A stretch of DNA of 64,000 bases from Hymenochaete sp. R1 (lineage: Eukaryota; Basidiomycota; Agaricomycetes; Hymenochaetales; Hymenochaetaceae), in the NCBI GenBank assembly GCA_019400425.1, contig JAFREE010000042.1, positions 62,001-126,000 of the forward strand, read 5' to 3'. Below, one piece after another: positions 1 through 12,008 of this stretch. The position numbers and the translations under genes were made by a program. The notes below the pieces were generated by a model, which did no database searches, was not told the DNA's origin, and saw nothing but the letters and a program-made list of their open reading frames with translations. The stretch's first letter is position 1, and each line of letters starts with the position of its first letter.

Positions 1-3000
1 GCTCGATGTCGGTGGGGGACAGGCGTGTGGGGAGGTAGCCCTGCGTCTTGAGGTCCATGGCGCATTGCGTTATGAGGTCGTTGGCGGTTGGTTTGCATTG
101 GTGTCGGGAGGGGACGAAGATGAGGGCGGTTGAGTCGGGGCCGCCGTCGGAGGAGCCGATTGAGGAGATGGCGGCGTGCGAGGGGCGCGCCATGGCTTTG
201 AAGAGGGCGGATGAGTGCGGGATGGTGAAGGTTTGGGAGGTGGTGGTGAGGGCCTGGTCGCGGTCTTTGGGGGTGAAGGCGGTGAGTGTGAGTGAGGGGA
301 CGCGTAGCCAGCGGGCAAGGTCGGAAGCGTCGGTGACGGAGGCACTGAGACCAACGAAACGGGTTGGCTGGAATTGCGTTGCGTGTAAAAGCAAGGATAC
401 GGCAAGCTCGTACTCGGAGTCTAGTAACTCGAGGTTCTCGCATACCACGAGGTGTAATGAAGCTAGCTCTGTCTTCAAAATCGGGTGGCGGAGGAGGTTG
501 AGGACGGTCTGAGGAGTCGCGAGCCGCGCAATCTTCTTGTCTGCTTTTTGAAATGTAGAGATGTCGTGAATAACCTCAAGCGTGATTCCGAGAGATGAAA
601 ACATGGGACGCATGTCCGCAGCAAGGCTTGTCAGAAGCGCGCGTTTTGGCACAATAGTCAGAGACCATGCTATTTCGCCGGCCACCTGAGAAGATTTTCT
701 ATACGAAAATCGGTCACTACAATTGTCACCAAAACATACAATAATACCCACAATACTGCCATCTGCGCCAACATCGACTTGCCGGACCCGACTGGAGCAG
801 CGAGCAAAGCGTTCCGGCCGGAGTTCAAGAGGCTCCAAAAGCTATGCGTCTGTATTGAGTTAAGGTTCGGGATCCTGCTACCCACTTGCCATCGTAGCGA
901 CGCATCATTGAGTACGTTCAAGTCCAACGGAGGAAGTGACAGCATTGGTGTGAAGTCTTCGAAGGCCTTCGGCTGCACCAGGGCATTAAGTATGACGGGG
1001 ATCTCGTCCTCAGCACCTAACCATCTATCAGACATATATCGAATCGTCAGGCCAAGCATAAGGTCTACGTTGGTCATCGGCACTAAAAAGTCGACGTCGA
1101 CCTGTTCTGTGTGTTGTCGAAATATAATGTGCGACATCTCGAGAATATCGACACCCTCCGCGTCTTCGATCCAGATCCAAAACGGTTCGATGGAGTCTTT
1201 CCGCTTCGGTCCCCAATTGAACGTTCGCTTCACGCGTACGGCAATACGCACCAGCTCGGATGTAAGTGGCCTCAAGTCGAACGTTATCTCAAGGGTCGGG
1301 AACTCCTTCGCCAACCTTAGGACAGCGGCGCCATGCCCTTCGTTGAGGTGTAACAGCTTCCCTATATCCAGCGCGCTCATCTGCGCGAGATCCGCTATCG
1401 AGTACTCGTCCGCCCACCGCCTCAAGCTACGCATCACGTCCATCTTCAGCGTGTCGCCCATCTGTGCAAACGGGTGATCGAACGGCCAGATTCGCTTCTC
1501 GATCGCTTTGCTTAGAGACATGAGCACGCTCCCGACTTTTGCCCATTTTCGGCTGATGGCGATCTCGAGCAGGGAGCGGATGATGCGCCCTGCGTTTTGG
1601 GCGACGTATGCCATGTCGGATACTAAGGCGAAGTCTTCTGGTGGAGCGCGAGAGATGAAGGCTTGTAGTAGGATATTGACCTTTGCTTGAGATGTTTTGA
1701 CTCCGTCCTAACGAAATGTAAGTCAAACGTCTTTCAGAAAGCATTATTGGTGTACCTTGACTTGACAAGGGATGATGTCCTCCCTTGAAAGGTAATTCTC
1801 CAACTCAGGAACCTCATTTTCTCTGAGTTGTATTTGTTCGAACTACATAAGATCATTAGCAAACCTCGTACTACAGTGCTACTAAGTAAACCTCACCTCC
1901 GTACTCTTGCACAACATGTGAAGTACATCGGCCTCGCTCATCTTTTTCCGGAACAATTCGTTAAAAATGACGATTGTCTGCGTTCGGATATAATATTTGG
2001 CAGCGATCCTCCCGAGGTCCGAAGGCCAAAACACATCCCGATCCTTGTCAAATGATATCATCCTAGCTTGAGCAAGCTCCGTTGCTTTGCTAATAACAAG
2101 TTCGCGACGCTTGCGGCCCAGTTGAGGGTCATCCAGAATCTCCTCAAAGGTGATACCTAGCGAATGACAGTCGATAAGCGAGAATCAAAGTGTTTGTTAC
2201 CCAGGCTTACCATGATACCGTGGATTTTTGCGCAGGCGCACAAATAGATACGTATAACCAATCCATTGCACAGCTTCGGCCACGTTAGACACGGTACCCA
2301 ATGATATTTCGGCGTTCAGCGAGTCAGTCATACCGCCCACGAATCTGCATATGATGATTTAGAATTGCTGCAAGCTCATAAGAAATCCATAATTCACTTA
2401 GATTCAATAGGATGCTAAGGAAGGGGAAACAATCAGGACTTTTGAAACCTCAAGGAGTCTTCGAAAGGCTCACCTGCGCCGTAACGGCATCCAAATAATG
2501 ATCTAGTTTCTCGATGTCGGTGCAAATGAAGCCTTCGCCGCTGGTCTCCATACCCGGCCGCCCGGCGCGACCGAAAATTTGTAGAACGTCCAGGACCGAT
2601 AGGTCTACGAATTTACCTTGACCAGAGTCGTATACCTGAGTACCCTTGATAATGACTAAGAAACCTCAGTTAATTTTTCGTGGGAGACGCTCGAAGGTCA
2701 AGTCTCACCGGCGTGGGCTGGCAAATTGACGCCCCAAGCAAGCGTTGCAGTAGTACAAAGCACCTAAGCTACCGTCAACTCATTCTCGCAAGTTGCTTTA
2801 CAATCTCATCCCCACCTTTATCGCCCTCGCCTCAAATAACCTCTCCATCAGGTTCCTATCCGAGCGTAACATCCCAGCATGATGGATTCCAAACCCACTC
2901 TTGAACAACTCTTTCATCTCCTTATTTCTCGACATCCCCGCCTCCTTCTGGAACAAACCCCATTTCTCGTGGTCCTCACAGCTGAAGTCATCCGCCGCTC

Positions 3001-5448
3001 CTTCCGCCAGCGACGTCTCCTTCAGCGCCATCGCCGTTTTCACCGTCTCCTTCCGTGCATGCACAAACACCATCACCTGATGTCCAAGCGCGACGAGCTC
3101 CGAGCACTTCTCGTATGTGACACGATCGAAGTTCCGGCGTGATTGTAGGCTTCCGGGCTTACCGCGTATGCCGAGGAAGTGTTGTTCGAGAGGGATGGGT
3201 CGGAAGGAGGAGTCAAAGTAGAAGAGACCGGATTGACGGGAGACACGTAGGAAGTCGGCAACGTCGATGTAGTTTGGGAGCGTAGCACTGAGACCGACAA
3301 TGCGAATCATAGATTGCGTTGATTCGACCTATAAATGGTTTCGAGTTTATCTTCCTTCTTCATGAGATTATGTGTTGCAACTAACCTGCCGCAGCGTCCG
3401 AGCCACAATGGTTTCGATAACGGCTCCACGCTCATCGTTAAGTAGATGAACTTCATCAATGATAAGCAATTTCACTTTCTGTCGCTCACGTATTAGGAAG
3501 GAGAGTCATGGTGGAAATACAAGTAAGAGGCTGACAGTGGCAAGTTCACCCTCCCCTGTTGGCTTTCTGGTGACGACATCCCATTTTTCAGGCGTCGTCA
3601 CGATGATTTGGGTCTCTGCAATCTCAGCCTTCGTCAACTGCATATCGCCTATCGGGAACAGAAAGGTGAACGGAGTGACGATACTAATGATACGCGATGT
3701 TTTACCTGTTAACTCCCTGACGTTTATTGAGAGCCATCTTAATCGCTTGCCGAGCTTGCGCACAATCTCTGCGGCCAGTGCCTTCATCGGCGCGCTATGC
3801 AAGGATTAATCAAGGAAAAAATCAAATGTCTTGGGCACACAGACATACACGTAAATGACCTTAAAACGATCCTTCTGGATTTGTGCGCCTATAGACATTT
3901 TTGTCTTGTCGGCTATTCGAAAATCGTTGAGTACGTGCAGGATCGAGAGCATAGCGACGTCTGTTTTTCCCTAGTGCACAAACGTCATCAGTCTCCTCGC
4001 GAGGATAGGATTTAAGAACCTACAGCTCCCGTTGGTGCGCAGACGAGCATATTCTCGTTCGTGCCGTATGCAGTTGGATAGACGATGGATTGAATTCGGT
4101 TCAAAGTAGCATAACCCTTGATATCGAAACATTACATAGTCTCAGAGGTTGTCTAGTTTCAAGGCGCAAGCTTTGTCACGCACGGGAAAAGAGCTTTTAC
4201 AAAGATCGTCTAATTCATTGACACCGATTAAGCGCTCATTGGCCCGAGGCGGTACTGGCTTCGCGGGCGGAATGATGACTTCTTCATAATCCTTTAGGAA
4301 ATTGAAATGGTGATCAAGGACAAACCATCAAGGACGTACCTCCTTGTCGATGCGTTGCGTGTCGATGGGTAACATATACTTCGAACCCGTTGTAGATAGA
4401 ATATTGTTTGCGGAGACGGACGAAGAAGTGTAGACATGAGGAAGTATTTCTTGATTCACTTCGTGCTAAGAGCGCAGCGTATTGTTAGACACAATGCTGG
4501 TGTATTGGTCCATTGTACGACTCACTGCGACTTCTGTAAATAGAGGTCGGGCTGCATTCTTTCGTAGAGTCTCCTCTATGCGTTTTTGGGCCGTAGCCGG
4601 ATCCAGATCAATAAGAGGGGTTTCCGCTGTTTTCATAAATGAGCATGTTCCACACAACTCTAAATATAATAAGAGCACGGACGTCTTGATCCTTGGGCTC
4701 TCTTTCCCTTCTTCCTACCATAAGGAAGGGGTGGTGTTTGAGATGATCCGTTGGCTGAAGGGTTCGGAGCATGCAACAGATCATCTATCTATAAACAGAC
4801 CATTGTAAACGAATGGACCAAATAGCATGACTGAATAACATACCTTTGCGACAGATGCCTTGCGCCGTGAGATGACTTCGCCGACAAGTTCAAGTTCCTC
4901 GAATCCGACGAGCTCGGCAAGTTCGATAGACGCGATGTCATCCGACTTGCCCGAAGACAGAATCGACCGAACTGATGCAATGACTGCTGCTACGTTCGGT
5001 TTACTGAGCGAAAGAATTCAGATCCTTCGCTTGCTCAAGGATGAGAAGTTTGTACTGCTACGCACGCAAGAAGCTTATCAATTGGTTCCTGCTGCGGATG
5101 ATCAACCCGAATTGAAGGTCCCGCTACAGGACCTTCGTCGTCCAGATTATATTTGTCCAAGACGGATGAACATGGGTCTTCATCGTCTATCTCACCAATA
5201 TCCTTGAAGACTTCTTTTCAAGTCTAATGTCAAGTAAGATCAAGCGTACAGTTGAATGAACGTACCGGCCTTTGGGCTTTCCCTTCAACGTACGTGCGCT
5301 CCCAATGAGCAAACGAATCCAAAGACAGAAGCCGATGACTTCACCTCAGATCCAGAGCCAGCCACCGTTCGACACTTCGCCGATCATCGGTTGAGGGGAG
5401 CCTCAGAGGCTCTGTGAGCCTGTTCAGATGTTTTTTGAAGTCCGACAT
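1..5448 (-). CDS. SLH1: SLH1/ASCC3-type Ski2-like RNA helicase (partial, C-terminus off the left edge)
   Basis: Tandem-cassette Ski2-like helicase of the RQT/ASC-1 complex, which in yeast and human splits collided ribosomes. About 14 short introns interrupt it. Cassette 1, in gene order: APTGA/GKT (Walker A, split by an intron near 3990), APMKAL (Ia), TTPEKWD (Ib), DEVH (II, near 3450), SATLPN (III), VFVHARKET (IV), GVNLPAH (V), [10 protein letters not shown] (VI, near 2560). A Sec63-type helical region follows (about 2350-950), then cassette 2 with APVGSGKS (near 780). The [11 protein letters not shown] stretch separates it from BRR2, which has a different spelling there. Motif II of cassette 2 reads CENLELL rather than DExH. 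I take ATG at 5446-5448 ([11 protein letters not shown]) as the start; the first two or three exons (5200-5448) are weakly supported. Head-to-head with EMC3, 257 bp apart. The last part of cassette 2 is missing. Confidence 0.9.
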
Positions 5449-5705
5449 AAGGGATGAAGGTGACCGATGAAGAAGTTAGCGCTGGTGAAGACGGGAGGCA
5501 GGCAAGGGGACATGGTGCGTGCTGGGGATGGCAAGCGCATTGACTCGCGTTGGACGTCGGGACCGCAGCCGAGACGCGTTTCGAAATTCGATCCCGCGTC
5601 GATCTGACACGCTTTAACGCTCACCTTCGTCGTCACCACCATTCTCGACGTCCTCAACGAGTCGCCAACGACCTTCAGTGTGCTCGCGGGCGCGGAAAAA
5701 CTATC

Positions 5706-7158
5706 ATGGAGTGCGTGTGGTACCATGTTTAGGATAAGACATAACGAGTTAAACATACTTAATGACTACAGGGTCTCACTTTACCTCGACCCGCAAATAC
5801 GGGATTGGGTCCTCTTCCCCATCACTCTCGTCATGGTGAGTGTAGTGTAGTCCTAATCCAAAGGCCGATGTCCATGCCCACCTATCTCTCAGATTCTGGT
5901 CGGTATTCTACGACACAATGTCGTCGTACTACTCCAATCCCCTCCAAAGAAGCAGTCTCGAGCTGCAACACGCGAACAGTGCGCTTTCCTCGTACCTCAC
6001 CTTCTATCCATACAGCTCGCTAACTCTTGGATCATCCCCCCAAGACGCGCCCTCCTCCGCGCCCAAATTCTTCGTGAAAACGCCTCCTTCTCTCCAGTCC
6101 CACCCACCTACTTCACCTCAATGTCAACCTACCTCTCCCAAGCCTTCGACTCCGGCAAATACCTCAAAGACGGACCTCCCTCCGCCAACGCCAACGGCAC
6201 GAGTGGTAACAGTCCCGCCCCGGCTCCGCCGAACCCGCTCGACCCGAACGCGATGGAGGGTATGATGGGTGGGTTGAAGACGCAGGCGGTGATGATGGTT
6301 CCGCAGATGCTGCTCATGGGCTGGATCAATTTCTTCTTCCAGGGCTTCGTCCTCAGTGCGTATCATCCCGACTCCAAATCATGCCTGGCGTTTTCTATTT
6401 ATTTTTTTGGAAAAAAAAATCGAGAAAAAGGAATCTGAACGCTAATTCGAACTGAATTTATCTTCGTTTCATAGTCAAGCTTCCGTTCCCGCTCACGCTC
6501 GGCTTCAAATCGATGCTCCAGCGCGGGATCGAGACGCCCGACATGGACGTCCGTTGGGTATCCTCCCTCTCCTGGTACTTCCTCAATTTCTTCGGCCTCA
6601 ACGGCGTCTACAGGCTCATCCTAGGCAACGACAACTGTACGTCCATATCCATATCCAAATCCATATCCCCCTTCCCTCGCCTTTATCATATCCCTCTCTA
6701 ACCTCCTCTCTCTCCCCTCTCGGCGTCTCGCACTTAACGAAATCACCATCATCGCCATCACCCAGCCGCAGCACACCAAGACCCCCTCCTCAACCCTTAC
6801 GCCTCCGCCTCCACCGCCGCCCCAACACCTGGCCAACCGCAAGACTTCCCGAAGCTCTTCAAAGCCGAGAAAGACAACCTCCAGCTCGCGGAGGGGCTGT
6901 ATACCTGGGCGGGTGCGGATGTCGAGTGGAGGGTTTTGAGGAAGTATGGGAGGGTTGCTGAGGGGGAGACTGAGGTTGGACAAGGGAAGGGTAGGAGACC
7001 GTAAGTACTTAATGGTGGGATGTGGTTGTCGCTGTTGTTGTTGTCATTGTTTTCTTATATATAGACAAAAAACGTTCGCTGATTCTATGGACGTGGATGT
7101 GGATGTAGATGTAGATGTGGAATCAGTGCTTGGGCTTGGGCTTGGGCTTGGGCTTTAG
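5706..7158 (+). CDS. EMC3: ER membrane protein complex subunit 3
   Basis: EMC3 belongs to the Oxa1/YidC-like insertase superfamily; in the EMC it forms the membrane groove that inserts tail-anchored and multipass proteins into the ER. Exons read as 5706-5710, 5772-5835, 5893-6355, 6475-6636, 6766-7000 and optionally 7065-7158. The N-terminus has the family signature [17 protein letters not shown] (first membrane segment), then [17 protein letters not shown] and [20 protein letters not shown] (membrane core), then the hallmark [20 protein letters not shown]. The first coding exon is only five bases (ATGGA), chosen because joining it to exon 2 gives [10 protein letters not shown] in frame. If the last intron is spliced the protein has 340 residues with a (VD)n/(GL)n tail; if retained it stops after residue 310. 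Divergent from SLH1, convergent with NCS-1. Confidence 0.93.
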
Positions 7159-8055
7159 ACTTGGATGCCGATGTCGATGCCTTGACCGAGTAGTACTTGT
7201 ATTGGTACGGCCAGATGCCAGCTCCCACGAACAAATAAATAACACAATAACACAATAACGGAAGGCTTTCCTTCCTTCCCTTTCCCCTTTCTTCCTTCCG
7301 ATTCAATTCGACGGAAAAGAGAAAAAGAGCGAGCGATGGTACCAGCGAGATAAATACGGTTTCCAACTCAGAGAATAGAGGGCAGAGAGCAGATACGATA
7401 GAAGATGATAGACAGTAGTAGATATAAGTAACACATAAGCGTACCAATATATATATGTCTACCAGTATTTGACAAGCCAGATTTCCGTTTCCGTGGTCGG
7501 GAGAGACGTCCGATTCTGGTACTGGTACTGTACCCACAACACCACCATGCCCACCAATTCACTAGTCCTATAATCGTATAATCGATCCATCGATATCGCA
7601 TTTCTTTTATTATTATTACAAAAAAAATCTTGGAAATTGGAACAATGGCTTCCAGTCAGTCAGTCTATGAGGGTTTTTCCCGACGGGCGGCATAGGAGGG
7701 ACCACCCCGGTGGGAAAGGACTAGTGAGGATTGAGGTTGAATGGTGGGATTGGATGGGTTGGGATGGGAGATGTGGAATTCGTGCTCGTGCTTTCCTTAA
7801 GAAGAAAGATGAAAGAAAGAAAAGAAAAAAAAACCCGAGAGGGGGGGAGGGGGAGGGGAGAGAGGGGTAATGAAAAGGTTCTGTGGTATCAGAAGGGGGA
7901 GGTACGATACGATGCGGTTCGGTTCGAGGAAGAGATAAGAAACAAAAAGAAAATAAAAGAAAGCAAACACCGGAGACGGAAAGAAGGAAAGAAGAGGGGG
8001 AAAGATGAGGTGTTGGCCATTCACGCACACACGCTACGCATACACACGCCTGCAT
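7159..8055. other. Convergent intergenic region EMC3 / NCS-1
   Basis: No gene recognised. This 0.9 kb holds the 3' untranslated regions of two genes meeting tail to tail. From about 7800 to 8010 the + strand is strongly purine-rich (runs of A and G), so long open frames on either strand here are compositional. The recurrent motif ctggtactggtactgtac lies at 7516-7533. Confidence 0.6.
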
Positions 8056-9298
8056 TCACACCAAACCGTCGTATAACGATAACGCCTGTACGCACATCAA
8101 TTGACAGTCAGTTAGTCAGTCAAGACATCAAGATGGGCATTATCATCAAATTGCAAGTTGTGAGTTGGAATTCGTAAGGAGACAAGCGACGCGACGCACC
8201 TGGACTATGGTAGGATCCTGCTTGCTCCCCTCCACGAACTCTTGGAACGTGAGCAACGAGTCCTCGTCGCGGTCCATTGTCCGGAAGATCTTCTTCACGC
8301 GCTGTTTCGTTGAGGCCCGGGGATATGAACGTGAGTGTATATGATATTATTATCGGGGCGGGTCGGCGGGCCGGAGCCGGGGCCGAAGACAGCAAGTCCA
8401 AGTCCGAGCCCGAGTCCAAGTCCGAATCCGTCGCATTCGTCGCAGGCAGAGACAGTGATCGAGAAATACGTCGGTGGGATAATCGTAGACAGCAAGGCAA
8501 TCAAGTAAGACTACGATGAGCGAACGAACGAAAGGAAGTGAGAGGACAAAAAAGCGAAGGAAAACGGACCTTCTCTGGAGTGTCCTCGTCTGGGGGCAGC
8601 TTGACCATCTGACCGGTCATCTTGTAAATGGCTTCGACGATCTTGAGCATCTCGTCATACGAGATCGCGCCGTCGCCGTTGATATCGTACAGTTGAAACG
8701 CCCCTATAGAATTGGGAGTAGGATATGTGAGATGTCATGAATTGTTTCAAGGCGGTGTCAGCGTCAGCAGCGGAACCGCCAAGCCAGCCAGAGGTACTGT
8801 ACTGTACCACCAGTACTATGATGGGAATGGGACTGACATTTGAGTTTCTCCTCGAGTCTGCCGCGGGAGGTGACGGAGAGGGCGCATATGAACTCCTTGA
8901 AGTCGATCGTGCCGCTCTTGTCTTCGTCAAAGACGTTGAAGACGTAGTCCGCGAACTCGCCGGGGTCGCCGAAGGGAAAGAACTGTTTGTATATTTTGCC
9001 GAATTCGAGCTTGTCGAGTTGGCCTGAGGGACAGTCCTTGAGGAAGCCCTTGTACCTGGTGGGGGTGGTGGTATAAATAGGGACTTTGAGGTGGGTATAT
9101 GCGTGGATAAAAGGGGAGTGTGAGATGAACGAACCATTGTTGGAGTTCTTTCTTGTCGACTGCGGAGGGAAAGATAGAGTTGTCAGCGTTAGAGACGTGA
9201 AGTATATAGCTGAAGGAGAGAGAAAGAGAGATACAGTAAGTGTTTTTAGTGAGGTCCTGTATTTCTTCTGGAGTGAGTTTGCTCTGAGATTTACCCAT
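8056..9298 (-). CDS. NCS1: Neuronal calcium sensor 1 / frequenin homologue
   Basis: Calcium-binding EF-hand protein that in fungi activates the phosphatidylinositol 4-kinase Pik1 at the Golgi and affects growth and calcium tolerance. Six exons, all joins in frame: 9235-9298, 9135-9159, 8838-9055, 8570-8703, 8200-8301, 8056-8085, giving 190 residues, the standard family length. The start MGKSQSKL carries Gly2 and Ser6 for N-myristoylation. EF1 is the usual inactive hand (KDCPSGQL); EF2 [12 protein letters not shown] and EF3 [12 protein letters not shown] are intact; EF4 reads [12 protein letters not shown], with Ser at the position where Gly normally sits. The family C-terminus ALSLYDGLV is encoded alone by the 30-nt last exon. 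Head-to-head with the Cys-rich gene at 9785 across 486 bp. Confidence 0.96.
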
Positions 9299-9784
9299 GG
9301 TGAACGTAGACGACGATGATGGAGAAGGTGGTGGTGGTGGTTCGAGACGAAGGGGAAGGGGAGCTGGTTGCTGTGTTGTTGTACTGTATATGCAGTGTAC
9401 ATGTATATTCTAGTAGACGCAGAGCTGAGAGCTGCCTCGAGGCGTTGGACAGAGACTCGTGTTCGTCGACAACGTCCTCTCCTTCGTCCTTCGACGTCCT
9501 CTTTCTCTTTCTCCCTCTCTCTTGTCGCTGTCTCGCTGTCTCTCGTCGCTGTCCTCGCCGTCCGTCATGTCGCGCTCGGACACAACTCTCACACCGTCAT
9601 TATCGCCAGCAATCTCTCTCTCTCATCGGCTGCAGGCCCAGAACAGCCCTCACCCAGATATTACATGTACCACCTCTCTTTCTTTCTCCCGCCTCATCTC
9701 CTCCCTTCATCATCCTCCCCTCCCCTATCCTCCCCTCCCTCTCCACCACCACCATTTTGATCTCTACCCGACATAATCTCCATT
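9299..9784. promoter_or_regulatory. Divergent promoter region NCS-1 / Cys-rich gene
   Basis: No coding sequence recognised. The + strand from about 9470 to 9760 is dominated by CT-rich tracts (tctctctctctcat, ccctcccctccctc), the usual look of upstream regions in this window. Probably carries the upstream elements of both flanking genes. Confidence 0.5.
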
Positions 9785-11573
9785 ATGTGCATCGCAGAAA
9801 ATTCTGTAGATTTGTACACAAGCACTTGTCCCATGTGCAAGTATTTCCGCAACAACTCCAGGTATTCTTGCTTTATCCTCATTGACAATCTCAACCTCAT
9901 TAATTCCTTCCTTTTTTTCAGATGCCCTCACAAACGAGAAACCTGTCGTAACCGCGTAAATCATCCCCGTCACGATGTGAGATATATATCCAATGCAGAG
10001 GGTAAGCTCTCCGTCATCAACATATAGACAGCATACTTATTCACACCTCACTTTCATCCGTAATCAGTCTCTACCTTCAAGGGCTGTGGTTACTGTAAAG
10101 TATGCCATTGCCACCTTCTCTTTTAAATTTGCCCAATCTCATGCATATACTCCTCTGCAGTGGGCCATTCAATCTAACCCTCCGCCGCCTCCCAACAAAT
10201 CCGGTATGCTCAACCCCGGTTGGCCCGGCTGCTGTCGTCCACCGCATTCATCCGAACTCGACAGGATCCCTCCCCAGGACTGGCCAGCCGTCAACATCGT
10301 CCGAGGCACCCCCATCCCTGCCGAAATCAAGCAGCTGCTAGAGTCTATCAACGTTCCTTCAATCGGTCCCGGTCTCGCTCCCACGTCCCCGACCCCACAC
10401 CTCAAGGATGTATCCAACAACAAACCTCCAGATAGATCCGGTAGCAAACGCGATAGTGGACAGCAGCAGCGGCAGAGCAACTCTCCCAACGGGACGATGC
10501 GTGCGTCAGGCCAGAAGTCCCGATCGGCGATAACCACCGGGATGGTTGCTGGTGGTGGTGGTACTGTTGCTGCTGCTGGCGGCTCCAGCCCACAGACAAA
10601 GTCCGCCCGTTTGGGGACCATGGGCTCTTCTCCTGTCGGAGGTTCTGGCTTGGGCAACGCCAACAACAACTCCGGTCTGATTTCTCCCACGGACGCGACT
10701 CCGAACGCACAGTCGTATTTCAACTCGGGCTCCGTCCGTCGTTCCGTCCAGCAAGCGCAGACAAGGATCGAAGGCTTCCGCGTCACACCGCCGGGGACGG
10801 TACGCAAAGCTGCGCTCGAGATCGACCACCAGGGCTCACAGGCGCATGGACAACCCCCCTTCCAAGGTTCGAACCAAGGACCAGGCGGACACCCACAGCG
10901 AAGTTCAACCATCACCACGCGATCGGGCAGGGATAAGGAAGCACCCAACAACACAAACACCTCTTCCAGAAGGTCTCCACAGCTTCTGCCCAAGGATGGT
11001 TCCGCACCCGCCCATCCGCAGCTCAAAAGACGCGACTCTGCGGCTAACCCGGCGGCCCCTGGCCAGAATGCGGCGAAAAATGCGACGGGTGGATCCACGA
11101 GCACGAAGGGCGGCACAACCAGACCAGCTGACCGGGACGGAGGCACCAACGCAGGCCTCGAGAAACTCGAGAAAAGCCTGAAATCGCTCAAACTGGCGCC
11201 AACATCCACCGTGCTGTCCCCACCGTCAGCAGCAGCACCGTCGAGCGCCATCTCGGACCGGGCAGCCTCCGAAACAGGCTCGCGAGCGGGTTCGTCAGAG
11301 GGCACCGTCACCTCCGACGGCGGCTTCACCGATTACCTCTCGGACGAGTCGGACCAGGAGCTGCAGCGCCAGGCGGAGGCGCGGGCGGCGATCCTCGAGC
11401 AGAATCGGGCGGAGGACCAGGAGTTCAAGATGGCGAGAAGGCAGTTGGTGAATGTGGATTTGAGGCCGCCGCCGGCGTGGACGACGGGGGCTGCTGAGGA
11501 GGCGGGTGCGGGTGCTGGGGGGCCGACGGTGCAGAGGAAGGCGATCAATACGGGGTATATAAGAGGGAACTGA
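9785..11573 (+). CDS. Unrecognised protein with Cys/His-rich N-terminus and long disordered tail
   Basis: I do not recognise a named family. The exons that join cleanly are 9785-9861, 9922-10001, 10068-10099 and 10161-11573, giving 533 residues. The ATG at 9993 opens a long frame but lies inside exon 2, and using it would read through two introns and miss the Cys-rich part. The first 66 residues hold paired CxxC motifs (C15-P-M-C18 and G-C60-G-Y-C63-K-W) plus C27, C34, H40 and H43, a pattern that suggests zinc binding. Residues 67-130 are a conserved-looking segment (GWPGCCRPP, QDWPAVNIVRGTPIP). The rest is Ser/Gly/Pro/Gln-rich and probably disordered, with short basic patches and an acidic Gln/Arg-rich helix near the end (LQRQAEARAAILEQ). 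Likely cytosolic or nuclear; no signal peptide or membrane segment. Confidence 0.75.
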
Positions 11574-12008
11574 GGAGGAACAGGGAGATTGGAATTTTTA
11601 GCGGAGCGTGAAATCGATTTCTTTTTTTCTTTCGGTCTCTTTTTTCATATCTCTCCTTCATGGTATCGGAGCTCATATGCATCGATTGAGAGAGATGTTG
11701 TATGTGTACATTCTGTGTGCGATTACTGACTGTCTACTGGTATTGACTTTTCCTCTTTTTTCTCTCTCTCTTTCACTTTAATGTGAGCTATGCAATGTGT
11801 CATGTCCCGAGTTCAATGGATTGTGTTCAGTGAAAAAGATAATCTTAAGCATCCGTGAAGATCAAATAAAGTGTATAGCTCATTGACTGCGACTGTATGC
11901 GTCCGTGTCGCGTGCGCGTCTTACCTCATTCGTCCTCCACACCCGACTCTCTGACGCAGTCCTCAGCTCAAGCTTCAACCTCTTCACTCTCACTCCCATT
12001 CCGCGAGC
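11574..12008. other. Intergenic: 3' UTR of the Cys-rich gene and promoter of the PROPPIN gene
   Basis: Nothing coding recognised in these 435 bp. It has T-rich tracts near 11620-11650 and 11750-11780 that suit a 3' untranslated region, then sequence leading to the ATG at 12009 in the same direction. Confidence 0.5.

Noticed and set aside
779..1477. Plus-strand open frame of 232 codons
   Set aside because: Antisense of the Sec63-type region of SLH1, which is clearly coding on the minus strand.
1..5448. SLH1 as a frameshifted pseudogene
   Set aside because: Many interrupted frames at first sight, but every break is explained by a short intron with matching GT-AG ends and conserved motifs on both sides.
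9993..10160. ATG at 9993 as start of the Cys-rich gene
   Set aside because: It reads through two introns that have good splice sites, and skipping them yields the conserved-looking Cys/His module from 9785.
10169..11329. Minus-strand open frame of 386 codons
   Set aside because: Exact antisense of the GC-rich coding exon of the gene at 9785-11573; no family resemblance.
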